Shown: positions 1 through 6,567 of the stretch, piece by piece
How positions within the stretch are numbered: position 1 is the stretch's first letter
Layout of the letters: each line of letters starts with the position of its first letter
Assembly: GCA_934140355.1 (NCBI GenBank)
Contig: CAKPBH010000054.1
Coordinates: 1 to 7,338, forward strand
DNA from: an uncultured Bacilli bacterium
GTDB lineage: Bacteria > Bacillota_I > Bacilli_A > RF39 > UBA660
Length of the DNA stretch: 7,338 bases
Reading direction: 5' to 3'
Position numbers and translations under genes: made by a program
The notes under the pieces: model-generated
Database searches by the model: none
What the model saw: only the letters and a program-made list of their open reading frames with translations
Told to the model about the DNA's origin: nothing

Positions 1-92
1 TATCCATATACATCTTCATCTTCATATGTATCTTGGTCAGCTGTATCCATTCCAAACAAATCCCACACTTTATTCATTAATGCTCCTGACAT
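1..92 (-). CDS. sepF: Cell division protein SepF, N-terminal 30 codons (runs off the left edge)
   Basis: The start is an ATG at 92-90, preceded by a perfect AGGAGG (100-105) at 7-nt spacing. The visible product begins MSGALMNKVWDLFGMD and continues into an acidic, tyrosine-containing stretch (DTYEDEDVYG). A short amphipathic N-terminal helix followed by an acidic linker is what SepF looks like in Clostridia. In the family the helix binds the membrane and the C-terminal domain, which lies outside this window, binds FtsZ and tethers the Z ring. The placement downstream of an HlyD-like gene also fits the sepF/ylm neighbourhood of Clostridia. Only the helix and linker can be seen, so the call rests on N-terminal similarity and context; another short acidic protein remains possible. 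Confidence 0.7.
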   Translation of the reverse strand, partial: MSGALMNKVWDLFGMDTADQDTYEDEDVYG

Positions 93-135
93 AAAAAAAC
101 CTCCTAAAATACTTTCCTTCGTTATTTACTTTTTA

Positions 136-164
136 AGTATCTACTTTTTTTGTCATATTGTCAA
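136..164 (-). promoter_or_regulatory. Sigma-A-type promoter for sepF
   Basis: Reading leftward, a perfect -35 TTGACA (159-164) is followed by a 17-nt spacer and a -10 of GATACT (136-141, 4 of 6 matches). It lies about 44 nt upstream of the sepF ATG. This suggests that sepF and the genes beyond it can be transcribed independently of the mutL-miaA-hlyD unit. Confidence 0.65.
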
Positions 165-190
165 TATTTTTTTACAATGTTTTTATATTT

Positions 191-220
191 TAATATTTCT
201 GTAATATTTTTGTAATATTT
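191..220. repeat. Three-copy 11-bp-period repeat of TAATATTT
   Basis: TAATATTT occurs at 191-198, 202-209 and 213-220, exactly 11 bp apart; the last copy overlaps the HlyD-like stop codon. The spacing is close to one helical turn, so it could bend DNA, but chance in AT-rich sequence is also plausible. No hairpin terminator is evident in this intergenic gap. Confidence 0.4.
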
Positions 221-1475
221 ATTTTACTTTGCTTAAATCTGGATTTACTAAAATTTCGTCATATATCGAAATTTTCTTATATGTTGATATCTCTGAATTA
301 GATAGTCCTAATTTTTTTAATTCTTCACTTGTATAAGAATCTACTATTGAATATTTGTCTCCTTGTCTTTTTACTTTTACTAATATTTTGCTTAAATATC
401 CTGCTCTATTTCTTATTACATAATTTAAATCATTTTCTTGTACTATGGCTTGGTTTGGTACTTTTAATCCAGATGCGCTCCACCAAATTAAATCAAAAGT
501 TATTTTTCTATAATTTATTAGTTCTTCAATTTGTTTTTGCACTTTTAGAATTATTACAACTTCATTATTTTCATCCTTTATTAAGTTCGTTATTTCTGCT
601 GAAATTTCAGCATTATTTGAAAGTCTTACTTTAACACTATCTCCTACTTTAGCATTTTGAGCTTCTTCTGATGAACTTATTGTTGCTATGTAACATTCGA
701 AGTTATCTATTACTTTTCCACATTCTTCATTAGATGCTACAATTTTTCCTGTATTTAAATTTAAGCTTTCAAGATATTCTTTATTTAATGAGCTAAAATT
801 GTCTGGCGTTAATGTTTCTTCTAGTCCATCTACCCTATATGATACAATTCCACTCATCGGTGCTTTAACATATTCTGCTCCTGAATTAAGTTCTGTTTCA
901 TATTTTTTTCTTTCTTCAATTAATTTTCTTAAATATGAACCTTGTGGACTTGCCTCACCTGCTATTTTAGCCTTTTTACTAACTAGACTTTCTATTTCTT
1001 TTTTATATTCTGTCAATTTTGAAATATCATTTACTTTATTTATATCTTGTATTTTATCATCTATCTGATTTTCCAAAATTTTGGCATCTGATGTAAAAAC
1101 ACCTTCTTCTTGCGACATTGCGTCTTGTATTTTAACATCTAAATCAGCTATTTTTTGTTTTAAGTTTTCTTCATTTGTGCTATAGTATCTAAATATATTT
1201 TCATTTACTGCTGCTCTTGAACCTTCTCCTATTATTTGTTCCATTCCATTTTTATAATTTTCGCCTTTTACAACTTTCTCATTTCTAATTACATACCCTA
1301 TATCTGTCTCTTCTTTATATAATTTTCCATTTTCCACTGTAAATACATTTGTTGGCTGTTTTATTAATAAATAAATAATGTAAAACAAATATATAAGTAA
1401 CATAACACCAGCAATATATATAACTAACACTTTCTTTTTGTTCTTTACTTTTTTACCTTCTGTTTGTTTATTCAA
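219..1475 (-). CDS. HlyD-family-like membrane-anchored adaptor protein
   Basis: The 418-residue product has a lysine-rich start (residues 1-15), a single strong transmembrane helix (about 16-38) and a long extracytoplasmic part. That part has a first strand-rich segment (about 44-90), a charged helical hairpin with coiled-coil character (about 100-198), and then YVKAPMSGIV (202-211). The last motif is the usual return strand of the lipoyl/beta-barrel core of HlyD/membrane-fusion proteins. The C-terminal part is barrel-like. Family members bridge an inner-membrane transporter to the outside, but no ABC or RND partner is seen here, so the transported substrate is unknown. The start is a TTG at 1475-1473 overlapping the miaA TGA by 4 nt (TTGA), which suggests translational coupling. 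The position between miaA and sepF hints at an envelope or division role; this is inference only. Confidence 0.75.
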   Translation of the reverse strand: MNKQTEGKKVKNKKKVLVIYIAGVMLLIYLFYIIYLLIKQPTNVFTVENGKLYKEETDIGYVIRNEKVVKGENYKNGMEQIIGEGSRAAVNENIFRYYSTNEENLKQKIADLDVKIQDAMSQEEGVFTSDAKILENQIDDKIQDINKVNDISKLTEYKKEIESLVSKKAKIAGEASPQGSYLRKLIEERKKYETELNSGAEYVKAPMSGIVSYRVDGLEETLTPDNFSSLNKEYLESLNLNTGKIVASNEECGKVIDNFECYIATISSSEEAQNAKVGDSVKVRLSNNAEISAEITNLIKDENNEVVIILKVQKQIEELINYRKITFDLIWWSASGLKVPNQAIVQENDLNYVIRNRAGYLSKILVKVKRQGDKYSIVDSYTSEELKKLGLSNSEISTYKKISIYDEILVNPDLSKVK

Positions 1476-2392
1476 TTTAAACCCTCCAAAATAATTTGTA
1501 GATTATTTTGTACTGTATTTTCTGTATCTAACCAAATTGTTTGTTTATTCTTTTTAAACCATGTCATTTGTCTTTTTGCATATCTTCTTGTTTCTTGTTT
1601 TATTTTTTCTATCATTTCTTCTTTGGTTAAATCTCCATTTAAATATTCTACTACTTCTTTATAACCTAATCCCTGCATTGCTGTTGGGAATTTCTTATAT
1701 TTATTATATATATTTTCAACTTCTTCTATTAATCCTTGCTCTATCATCAAGTCAACTCTTAAATTTATTCTTTCATATAATTTTTCTCTTGGCATATTTA
1801 AACCATATACAAGATAATCAAATTCTGGCTCTTTTTCTCTTGATTTTCTTTCTTGTTCTGTTTTGTTATATCCTGTAGCATGATAAATTTCTAAAACTCT
1901 AATTATTCTTTTTTTATCATTTTCACTTATTTTTTTCATTGCCTCTGGATCTATTTTTTCAGCTTCCTTATATAAATCTTCTAGACCATTTTCTCCTGCT
2001 TGTTTTTCTAATTGTTGTCTATACTTTTCATCAAATTCAATATTTGGATACTCAATTTCATATATTAAACTATCTACATATAATCCTGTTCCACCAACTA
2101 CAATTGGAACTTTTCCTTTTTCTATAATCTCTCTTATAGCTTTTTTAGCATCTTTTTTATAATCTGCAACACTATATCTTTGCTCAGGTGATATAGTGTC
2201 TATCATATAATGTTTTATTCCTTGCATTTCTTCTAAAGTTGGTTTTGCAGTTCCTATATTCATTTCCTTATATATTTGCATAGAATCGCATGAAACAATT
2301 TCTCCATCTATTTTTTTAGCTAATTGTATAGATAATGCTGTTTTACCTGATGCTGTTGGACCACATATTACAATTACTTTTTTCTTTTCCAT
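1472..2392 (-). CDS. miaA: tRNA dimethylallyltransferase MiaA
   Basis: MiaA transfers a dimethylallyl group from DMAPP to N6 of adenosine 37 in tRNAs that read UNN codons, giving i6A37, which MiaB can later thiomethylate. The 306-residue product has the family's normal length. It shows a P-loop GPTASGKT (11-18), the substrate-binding segment SCDSMQIYKEMNIGTAKP (34-51) with the conserved Asp36, the GGTGLY motif (100-105), and a C-terminal region with QGLGYKEV and RRYAKRQMTWF, which is typical of the tRNA-contacting part. The ATG at 2392 is preceded by GAGG (2400-2403) at 7-nt spacing. It lies 22 nt downstream of the small membrane protein gene and overlaps the HlyD-like gene. The order mutL then miaA is common in Firmicutes, although here an extra gene sits between them. 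No hfq follows. Confidence 0.97.
   Translation of the reverse strand: MEKKKVIVICGPTASGKTALSIQLAKKIDGEIVSCDSMQIYKEMNIGTAKPTLEEMQGIKHYMIDTISPEQRYSVADYKKDAKKAIREIIEKGKVPIVVGGTGLYVDSLIYEIEYPNIEFDEKYRQQLEKQAGENGLEDLYKEAEKIDPEAMKKISENDKKRIIRVLEIYHATGYNKTEQERKSREKEPEFDYLVYGLNMPREKLYERINLRVDLMIEQGLIEEVENIYNKYKKFPTAMQGLGYKEVVEYLNGDLTKEEMIEKIKQETRRYAKRQMTWFKKNKQTIWLDTENTVQNNLQIILEGLN
1482..1487 (-). promoter_or_regulatory. Ribosome binding site that fixes the TTG start of the HlyD-like gene
   Basis: GGAGGG lies inside the last codons of miaA, 6 nt before the TTG at 1475. No ATG in frame near the N terminus has a comparable site, so the TTG start is preferred. Confidence 0.7.
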
Positions 2393-2414
2393 TTGCTAGC
2401 CTCATTTCTTTATG

Positions 2415-2879
2415 TTATTTTACATTTTCACTCTCATTTGATATTTCATTTATTTTATTTGATTTATATACATCTAAAATTCCATTTTGTATATTTTTCA
2501 TATACCCATTTTCTACAAACATACATATAATAAATATCATTATAATTATACATGATTTTATTTTAAATGTATTTTCATCTTGTTCTTCATTTTTTACTTT
2601 CATTATGTTTTTTATTGCTATTGGAATAAAAAATACATTTAATCCTGTAAATAATCTAACAATAATTTTTCCTACATTATTTTTCATTTCCACATTTTCA
2701 TAATTTATAGTTCCTTTAGAGATTGCAAATATAATATTTGTTACTATATACATTAGCATTAATCCTATTAATATAACAATTACTTTTTTGTTTTTTTCTA
2801 AATCCTCTAAGTTTTGCCATATCCAAGCTATTCCTATTAAATATATAACTATTATAATTAAATTAATAAATATTGCCAT
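2415..2879 (-). CDS. Small four-helix integral membrane protein of unknown function
   Basis: I do not recognise this 154-residue protein. It has about four hydrophobic segments: residues 3-20, 33-53, 75-92 and 107-123. A charged loop (LEDLEKNKK) follows the first helix, a lysine/glutamate-rich loop (about 94-104) precedes the last, and the tail (about 124-154) is soluble and rich in Asn, Glu and Lys. No catalytic motif, signal-peptidase site or cysteine pair is visible. The ATG at 2879 is supported by AAGGAG (2885-2890) at 5-nt spacing. The gene starts 12 nt after the mutL stop and ends 22 nt before miaA, so it is very likely co-transcribed with both. It is isoleucine-rich and AT-rich like its neighbours and shows no sign of recent transfer. 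Confidence 0.7.
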   Translation of the reverse strand: MAIFINLIIIVIYLIGIAWIWQNLEDLEKNKKVIVILIGLMLMYIVTNIIFAISKGTINYENVEMKNNVGKIIVRLFTGLNVFFIPIAIKNIMKVKNEEQDENTFKIKSCIIIMIFIICMFVENGYMKNIQNGILDVYKSNKINEISNESENVK

Positions 2880-2891
2880 CTTTTCTCCTTA

Positions 2892-5342
2892 TTATTTTCT
2901 TGCAAATTTTCTTTCTATATCATATTTTGTCATTTTTATAACCGTTGGTCTTCCGTGTGGACATGTAAATGGGTTTGGCAAACTCAATAATTGTTCCATT
3001 AATTTTTCTACTTCTTCTGGTGTTAATGCCATATTTGCTTTTACAGCAGATTTGCATGCTACTGTTGCAATAAATTTTTCTTCTTTTTCTTGTTTTGCCG
3101 TTCTTGCAACTGTATTTATCTCGTCTAATGTTTCTAAAAATAGTTCTTTTGTATCCAAATCAATACATACATTTGGAACACCTGTTAATTTTATTGTATT
3201 TTCTCCAAATTCTTCTAAACTGAATCCTGCTTTTTCAAAAATATCCATATTTTCTTTAGCAATATCCATTTCTTTGTGTGTTAAAGTTATTACATCTGGC
3301 AACAATAGTAGCTGAGAGTCTTTTTCTTCATTGCTATAATAGTTTTTCTTTACTTTTTCATACATTATTCTTTCATGTGCCGCATGTTGATCTAATATAT
3401 ACATCTCATCTTTTAGTTCTAATATTATATATGTTTTAAAAACTATTCCCACAAATTTATAATCTGGTTTTTGAAGTTTTTCTTCTTTTTCAAAAATTGA
3501 AACATTATCTTTTATTAAATCTATTGCACTGTTTCCTTTTTTGCTTTCTTGTTCTTTTATTGGTGCTCTTCCAAATAATTTTGTGTACATTTCATCAAAA
3601 TCTTCTGAAACCACTTTAGTATTATCATCAAGTTGTCCGATTTTTTCTTTTATTTCTCCAAATTCTTGTTTAAGTTCTGGATTATCTAAATTTTCTATAA
3701 CTTCATTTATTTGGTCTATTTTTTGTTTTTGTTCTTCTTTTTCTTGCTCAGTTAATACTACTTTTTTTTCTGAATTTTCTTCAGCTTTTATATTTGCATC
3801 TAATTGTTCTGGTTTTGCACTTTCGTTTTTGTTTTCAACTTCTTCTGCTTCTTTACTTTCTATATTTTCTTGTGCTTGTATTTTTATAGTATTAGCAACA
3901 TTTTCTTGATTGTCCTCTATTTTTTTTTCTGTTTGGGTTTCACTTTTTTCTATATTATTAACTGTATTATTTTCTTTTCCATATGTACTACTTTCTTCAT
4001 TAAGTTTTATTATTCCTGTAGTATTATTATTACTAATCTCATTTTCTATTTTTTGTTTCATTTCTCTTAGTTTTTCTAAAACATCTGTAGTATCTATTGG
4101 TTTACCTGATGCTTTCTCTAATGTATTATTTTTATATACATCTTCTATTATATTATTTGTTTTTATTTTACTTTCTTGCTCATTATATTCTTCTATCTCT
4201 TTTTCATGTTGTTTTCTAAAACCAAATAATCCATTTTGAGAATTTTCTTTTTTAGATTCTCTTAAATTTCTCAATCTTTCTTCAAAACTTACTGCACTTC
4301 TATCTATTCTATTTTTGTTTTCTTCTATTTCTTTTACTGGATCTTTTACCAATTCTGATTTAAGTAATATGTCTTTTATTGCATGATATACAGCTTGAAA
4401 AACTTTATTTTCTTCTTGGAATCTAACTTCCAATTTGGCAGGATGTACGTTTACATCGACTTTAGCCGGATTCATTTTTAAGTTTAATATTACAAATCCA
4501 AATTTTCCAATTGGTATTAAGCCTTTATATGCTTGCTCTGTTGCTGATGTTAATGTTTTATCTTTTATATATCTTTTATTAACAAAAAATAGTTGGTTAG
4601 TTCTATTTGATCTTGCAATTTCTGGTTTTCCTATAACTCCGCTTATTTCTATATCTTCAAAATTATATGAAACTTCCATTATTCCATTTGCTATATCTTT
4701 TCCATATATGCTGTATACAACATCTTTTAAATTACCATTACCATTTGTTTGTATTACAGTTTTACCTGTACTAATAAGCTTTATTGCTACATTAGGATTT
4801 ACTAATGCTATTCTAGTTATTACATCTTCAATATATCCTGATTCTGTATAATCTTTTTTTAAGAACTTATATCTAACTGGTGTATTAAAAAATAAATTTC
4901 TCACAGTAATAGTTGTTCCTGTTCTACAACCCATTTCTTCTTTTTCAAGTATATCTCCTGCTTCAACAACCACTCTATATCCAATTTCTTGCTCTTGTGT
5001 TTTTGAAACAAGTTCTACATTTGCAACAGCTGCTATACTTGCTAACGCTTCACCTCTAAATCCCATAGAAGTTACTGTATCTAAGTCTGCCGCTGACCTA
5101 ATTTTACTTGTTGCATGTCTTTCAAAGGCAATTTCTAAATCATCTTGTGCTATTCCTTTTCCATTGTCACTTACACGTATAAATGATATTCCTCCGTTTT
5201 TTATTTCTACTACAATATTTGTAGCACCTGCATCTATTGAGTTCTCTACCATTTCTTTTACTACTGATGCAGGTCTTTCTATAACTTCTCCTGCTGCTAT
5301 TTGGTTAATTGTAAGCTCATCTAGTAATACTATTTTTCCCAT
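2892..5342 (-). CDS. mutL: DNA mismatch repair protein MutL (endonuclease type, extended linker)
   Basis: MutL links MutS mismatch recognition to strand removal. The N-terminal GHKL ATPase is complete: VENSIDAG with catalytic Glu33, DNGKGI (59-64), GFRGEAL (94-100) and VNVHPAKLEVRF ending near residue 308. The C-terminal domain carries the nicking-endonuclease metal site DQHAAHERIMYE (from residue 651, matching DQHA-x2-E-x4-E), ACKSAVKA (from 762) and CPHGRP (from 794). QLLLLP (from 677) fits the sliding-clamp motif Qxx(L/I)xP known in this domain. All of this points to a MutH-independent, clamp-activated nickase. The start is the ATG at 5342, with GGAGG 5 nt upstream and the typical MGKIxxLDE beginning; a TTG seven codons earlier has no such support. 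The 816 residues exceed the roughly 600-650 usual in Firmicutes because of a Glu/Lys/Asn-rich linker (about 331-620). mutS is not in the window. Confidence 0.97.
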   Translation of the reverse strand: MGKIVLLDELTINQIAAGEVIERPASVVKEMVENSIDAGATNIVVEIKNGGISFIRVSDNGKGIAQDDLEIAFERHATSKIRSAADLDTVTSMGFRGEALASIAAVANVELVSKTQEQEIGYRVVVEAGDILEKEEMGCRTGTTITVRNLFFNTPVRYKFLKKDYTESGYIEDVITRIALVNPNVAIKLISTGKTVIQTNGNGNLKDVVYSIYGKDIANGIMEVSYNFEDIEISGVIGKPEIARSNRTNQLFFVNKRYIKDKTLTSATEQAYKGLIPIGKFGFVILNLKMNPAKVDVNVHPAKLEVRFQEENKVFQAVYHAIKDILLKSELVKDPVKEIEENKNRIDRSAVSFEERLRNLRESKKENSQNGLFGFRKQHEKEIEEYNEQESKIKTNNIIEDVYKNNTLEKASGKPIDTTDVLEKLREMKQKIENEISNNNTTGIIKLNEESSTYGKENNTVNNIEKSETQTEKKIEDNQENVANTIKIQAQENIESKEAEEVENKNESAKPEQLDANIKAEENSEKKVVLTEQEKEEQKQKIDQINEVIENLDNPELKQEFGEIKEKIGQLDDNTKVVSEDFDEMYTKLFGRAPIKEQESKKGNSAIDLIKDNVSIFEKEEKLQKPDYKFVGIVFKTYIILELKDEMYILDQHAAHERIMYEKVKKNYYSNEEKDSQLLLLPDVITLTHKEMDIAKENMDIFEKAGFSLEEFGENTIKLTGVPNVCIDLDTKELFLETLDEINTVARTAKQEKEEKFIATVACKSAVKANMALTPEEVEKLMEQLLSLPNPFTCPHGRPTVIKMTKYDIERKFARK

Positions 5343-5347
5343 TTTTT

Positions 5348-5352
5348 CCTCC
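5348..5352 (-). promoter_or_regulatory. Ribosome binding site that fixes the mutL start
   Basis: GGAGG followed by AAAAA and ATG (5342-5340) selects this ATG over the in-frame TTG at 5363, which lies upstream of the site itself. Confidence 0.8.
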
Positions 5353-5380
5353 GATTTTATCAATTGTATCTTTGGAAATT

Positions 5381-5409
5381 ATTCTATCATAACAGTTTAT
5401 AAAAATCTA
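5381..5409 (-). promoter_or_regulatory. Possible mutL operon promoter
   Basis: Reading leftward, TAGATT (5404-5409, weak -35) is followed by 17 nt and TAGAAT (5381-5386, good -10), 39 nt before the mutL ATG. The -35 match is poor and the region is very AT-rich, so this is tentative. It would make the mutL unit independent of the RNA gene upstream, which ends in a terminator. Confidence 0.4.
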
Positions 5410-5510
5410 GATTTTTTTTAACTTTTATGATATATCTTTTTTATATTTATTAAATTTATATTATATTATTTGATATTATTCACTTTTTATTAAAATTTAA
5501 ATTGTTCTAT

Positions 5511-5539
5511 AAAAAGATAGAGCTATGTTTCCATAGCTC
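5511..5539 (-). terminator. Intrinsic terminator of the small RNA
   Basis: GAGCTATG-GAAA-CATAGCTC (5539-5520) is a perfect 8-bp stem with a GNRA tetraloop, followed by TATCTTTTT (5519-5511). The U-rich tail exists only in the leftward direction, which agrees with the promoter and sets the 3' end of the RNA. Confidence 0.8.
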
Positions 5540-5647
5540 CTATAATACTACTAGTTATTTGGCAGGTGTACCAAATCCTGCATCTCTTTTGACCACTAGG
5601 GTGTGTGGATGGCACTATTGTCCACTTCAAATAACTTCTTATATTGT
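5511..5647 (-). ncRNA. Unassigned structured small RNA with its own promoter and terminator
   Basis: The predicted transcript is about 137 nt. A 9-bp closing stem joins AGTTATTTG (5636-5628) to CAAATAACT (5561-5553). Inside it are a hairpin GTGGA/TCCAC (5625-5621 with 5609-5605, 11-nt loop) and a hairpin GCAGG/CCTGC (5581-5577 with 5566-5562, 10-nt loop) that abuts the closing stem. The two loops contain GUGCCA (5615-5610) and UGGUAC (5573-5568), which can form six pairs including one G-U. On the plus strand the same contact would contain an A-C mismatch, which supports the minus strand. About 22 nt of single-stranded joining sequence (5604-5583) lies between the hairpins. A terminator hairpin follows. 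The layout of one closing stem and two kissing hairpins resembles purine riboswitches, but the purine core sequence is absent. The RNA matches no family I can recall (not SRP, tmRNA, RNase P or obvious 6S). It is probably a standalone RNA, since mutL begins about 170 nt further on. Confidence 0.6.
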
Positions 5648-5653
5648 ATTTAT

Positions 5654-5682
5654 ATTATACAGCTTTTATTCACTTTTGTCTA
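5654..5682 (-). promoter_or_regulatory. Promoter of the small RNA
   Basis: TAGACA (5677-5682) is separated by exactly 17 nt from a perfect TATAAT (5654-5659). Transcription would start near 5647, about 10 nt before the closing stem. The first three bases of the -35 box are the TAG stop codon of the upstream PBECR-like gene, so gene end and promoter overlap. Confidence 0.75.
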
Positions 5683-6069
5683 GTTCTCATTCTTCCAAAT
5701 AATTTTTCCACGATTTTTTATGGTTTGATTCCATGTTCTCTGATTTAATTTCATCATAGTAATTATAGAATTTTTATTATGTTCTTCATCATTTCCTAAT
5801 GCTAGTTTTATTACAACTCTGCCATTTTTTCCTATATCTTCTATATTTTTTAGATATATCATTGTTTCTTTATGTCTATTATCTTCAATAATATAGTCCG
5901 GATTTTCTATTATACTTTTTATATATGTCTTTAATTGTTCATATTCGCTTTCATGAAATACAAGTATATGTTCATATAATCTCTCATTTGTTAATATTAC
6001 ATCTTCAGTAATTATTCTTTTTTCATATTTTCCTAATTTTTTTCTATCTAATTTAGTTATGTATTGCAA
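5680..6069 (-). CDS. PBECR/BECR-fold nuclease-like domain protein (single domain)
   Basis: The 129-residue product is essentially one small domain. VILTNERLYEHILVFH (24-39), IIENPDYIIED (53-63) and a C-terminal VVIKLAL...NSIITMMKLNQRTWNQTIKNRGKIIWK (85-126, shown in part) match the pattern of phage-Barnase-EndoU-ColicinE5/D-RelE-like nuclease domains. The pattern is a 'DERxxHI...H' helix, a 'NPDYI' strand and a 'NSIIT' strand. These domains occur at the ends of phage polyvalent proteins and as small solo proteins; RNA cleavage is proposed for the fold, not shown for this group. The start is a TTG at 6069 with AAGGTG just upstream; an in-frame TGA at once precedes the site, so no longer start exists. 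An ATG a few bases upstream is in another frame and gives only ten codons. No antitoxin-like partner is adjacent. The assignment to a PBECR subfamily is not resolved. Confidence 0.65.
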   Translation of the reverse strand: MQYITKLDRKKLGKYEKRIITEDVILTNERLYEHILVFHESEYEQLKTYIKSIIENPDYIIEDNRHKETMIYLKNIEDIGKNGRVVIKLALGNDEEHNKNSIITMMKLNQRTWNQTIKNRGKIIWKNEN

Positions 6070-6151
6070 TTTTCACCTTCTTCATATTAATATCATAAAT
6101 TTTATATTATGTTTTTAGCTTTATTATATATTTTTTACATACTTATTTCAT

Positions 6152-6358
6152 CTACATTTTTATTCTTTCTATTTCTTCTTCTGTTAATCCTGTTAATTCT
6201 CTTACAACTTTTTCATTTACTTTTACATTTAGCATTTTTTTAGCAACTTGCATAACTCCAAGCTTTTGTCCTATTTTTATTCCTTGCTTTTTTCCTCTTT
6301 CTCTTATCTCTTTTCTTATTTTCTCTTCTTTAGTTAATTCTACTTTTTTATTTTTCAT
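6152..6358 (-). CDS. Short ORF resembling the C-terminal tail of Rpn/PD-(D/E)XK transposase-nucleases
   Basis: The 68-residue product is highly charged at first (KNKKVELTKEEKIRKEIRERG). It then has the glycine-spaced helix GKKQGIKIGQKLGVMQVAKKML (residues 22-43, shown split) and a short helical end, VVRELTGLTEEEIERIK. This combination, 'G..xG..G.. VAK.ML ... I..lTGLt.eEIe.l', is the usual tail of Rpn-family recombination-promoting nuclease/putative transposase proteins. Those proteins carry a nuclease domain of about 200 residues in front, and none is present here. Even so, the ATG at 6358 has a perfect GGAGG 7 nt upstream and a promoter further up, so it looks expressed rather than decayed. 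It could be an internal-start remnant of a deleted gene, a stand-alone oligomerisation peptide, or a regulator. It lies 82 nt upstream of the PBECR-like gene and may be co-transcribed with it. Confidence 0.6.
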   Translation of the reverse strand: MKNKKVELTKEEKIRKEIRERGKKQGIKIGQKLGVMQVAKKMLNVKVNEKVVRELTGLTEEEIERIKM

Positions 6359-6432
6359 ACAATCGCCTCCACTATTCTTTAATTATTTTTATTATCATTA
6401 GTGTTAGAATTATATTAACAAATTGTTTACTT

Positions 6433-6462
6433 ATTATACTTTACATTTTATTATATGCTCAA
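6433..6462 (-). promoter_or_regulatory. Promoter for the short Rpn-tail ORF
   Basis: TTGAGC (6457-6462, 4 of 6) is followed by 18 nt and a perfect TATAAT (6433-6438), about 75 nt upstream of the ATG at 6358. In such AT-rich sequence a TATAAT alone is weak evidence; the paired -35 makes it reasonable. Confidence 0.5.
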
Positions 6463-6567
6463 TATTTATTTTTTAGTGTTGGCGGTCATTTATTCTTAAT
6501 TTGCATTAAGTTTTCTTCTAATTCCATTTATTTCCTTATTTTTTTAAATATTTTATAATTCCAAAAG

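Noticed and set aside
3541..4239. Several plus-strand frames of 88-122 codons opposite the mutL linker
   Set aside because: They are Ser/Phe-rich shadows of the Glu/Lys-rich linker codons and have no ribosome binding sites.
5343..5363. Seven extra N-terminal codons on mutL starting at TTG (5363)
   Set aside because: The GGAGG site lies inside this segment and points to the ATG at 5342, and MutL proteins normally begin at MGKIxxLDE.
5511..5660. A tRNA, SRP RNA or known riboswitch in the mutL upstream region
   Set aside because: No T-loop, SRP tetraloop core, or conserved purine, FMN, TPP, c-di-GMP or T-box core could be found; only the general shape resembles purine riboswitches.
5502..5702. 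A 66-codon plus-strand frame
   Set aside because: It runs antisense through the small RNA, its promoter and its terminator; there is no ribosome binding site and the product looks random.
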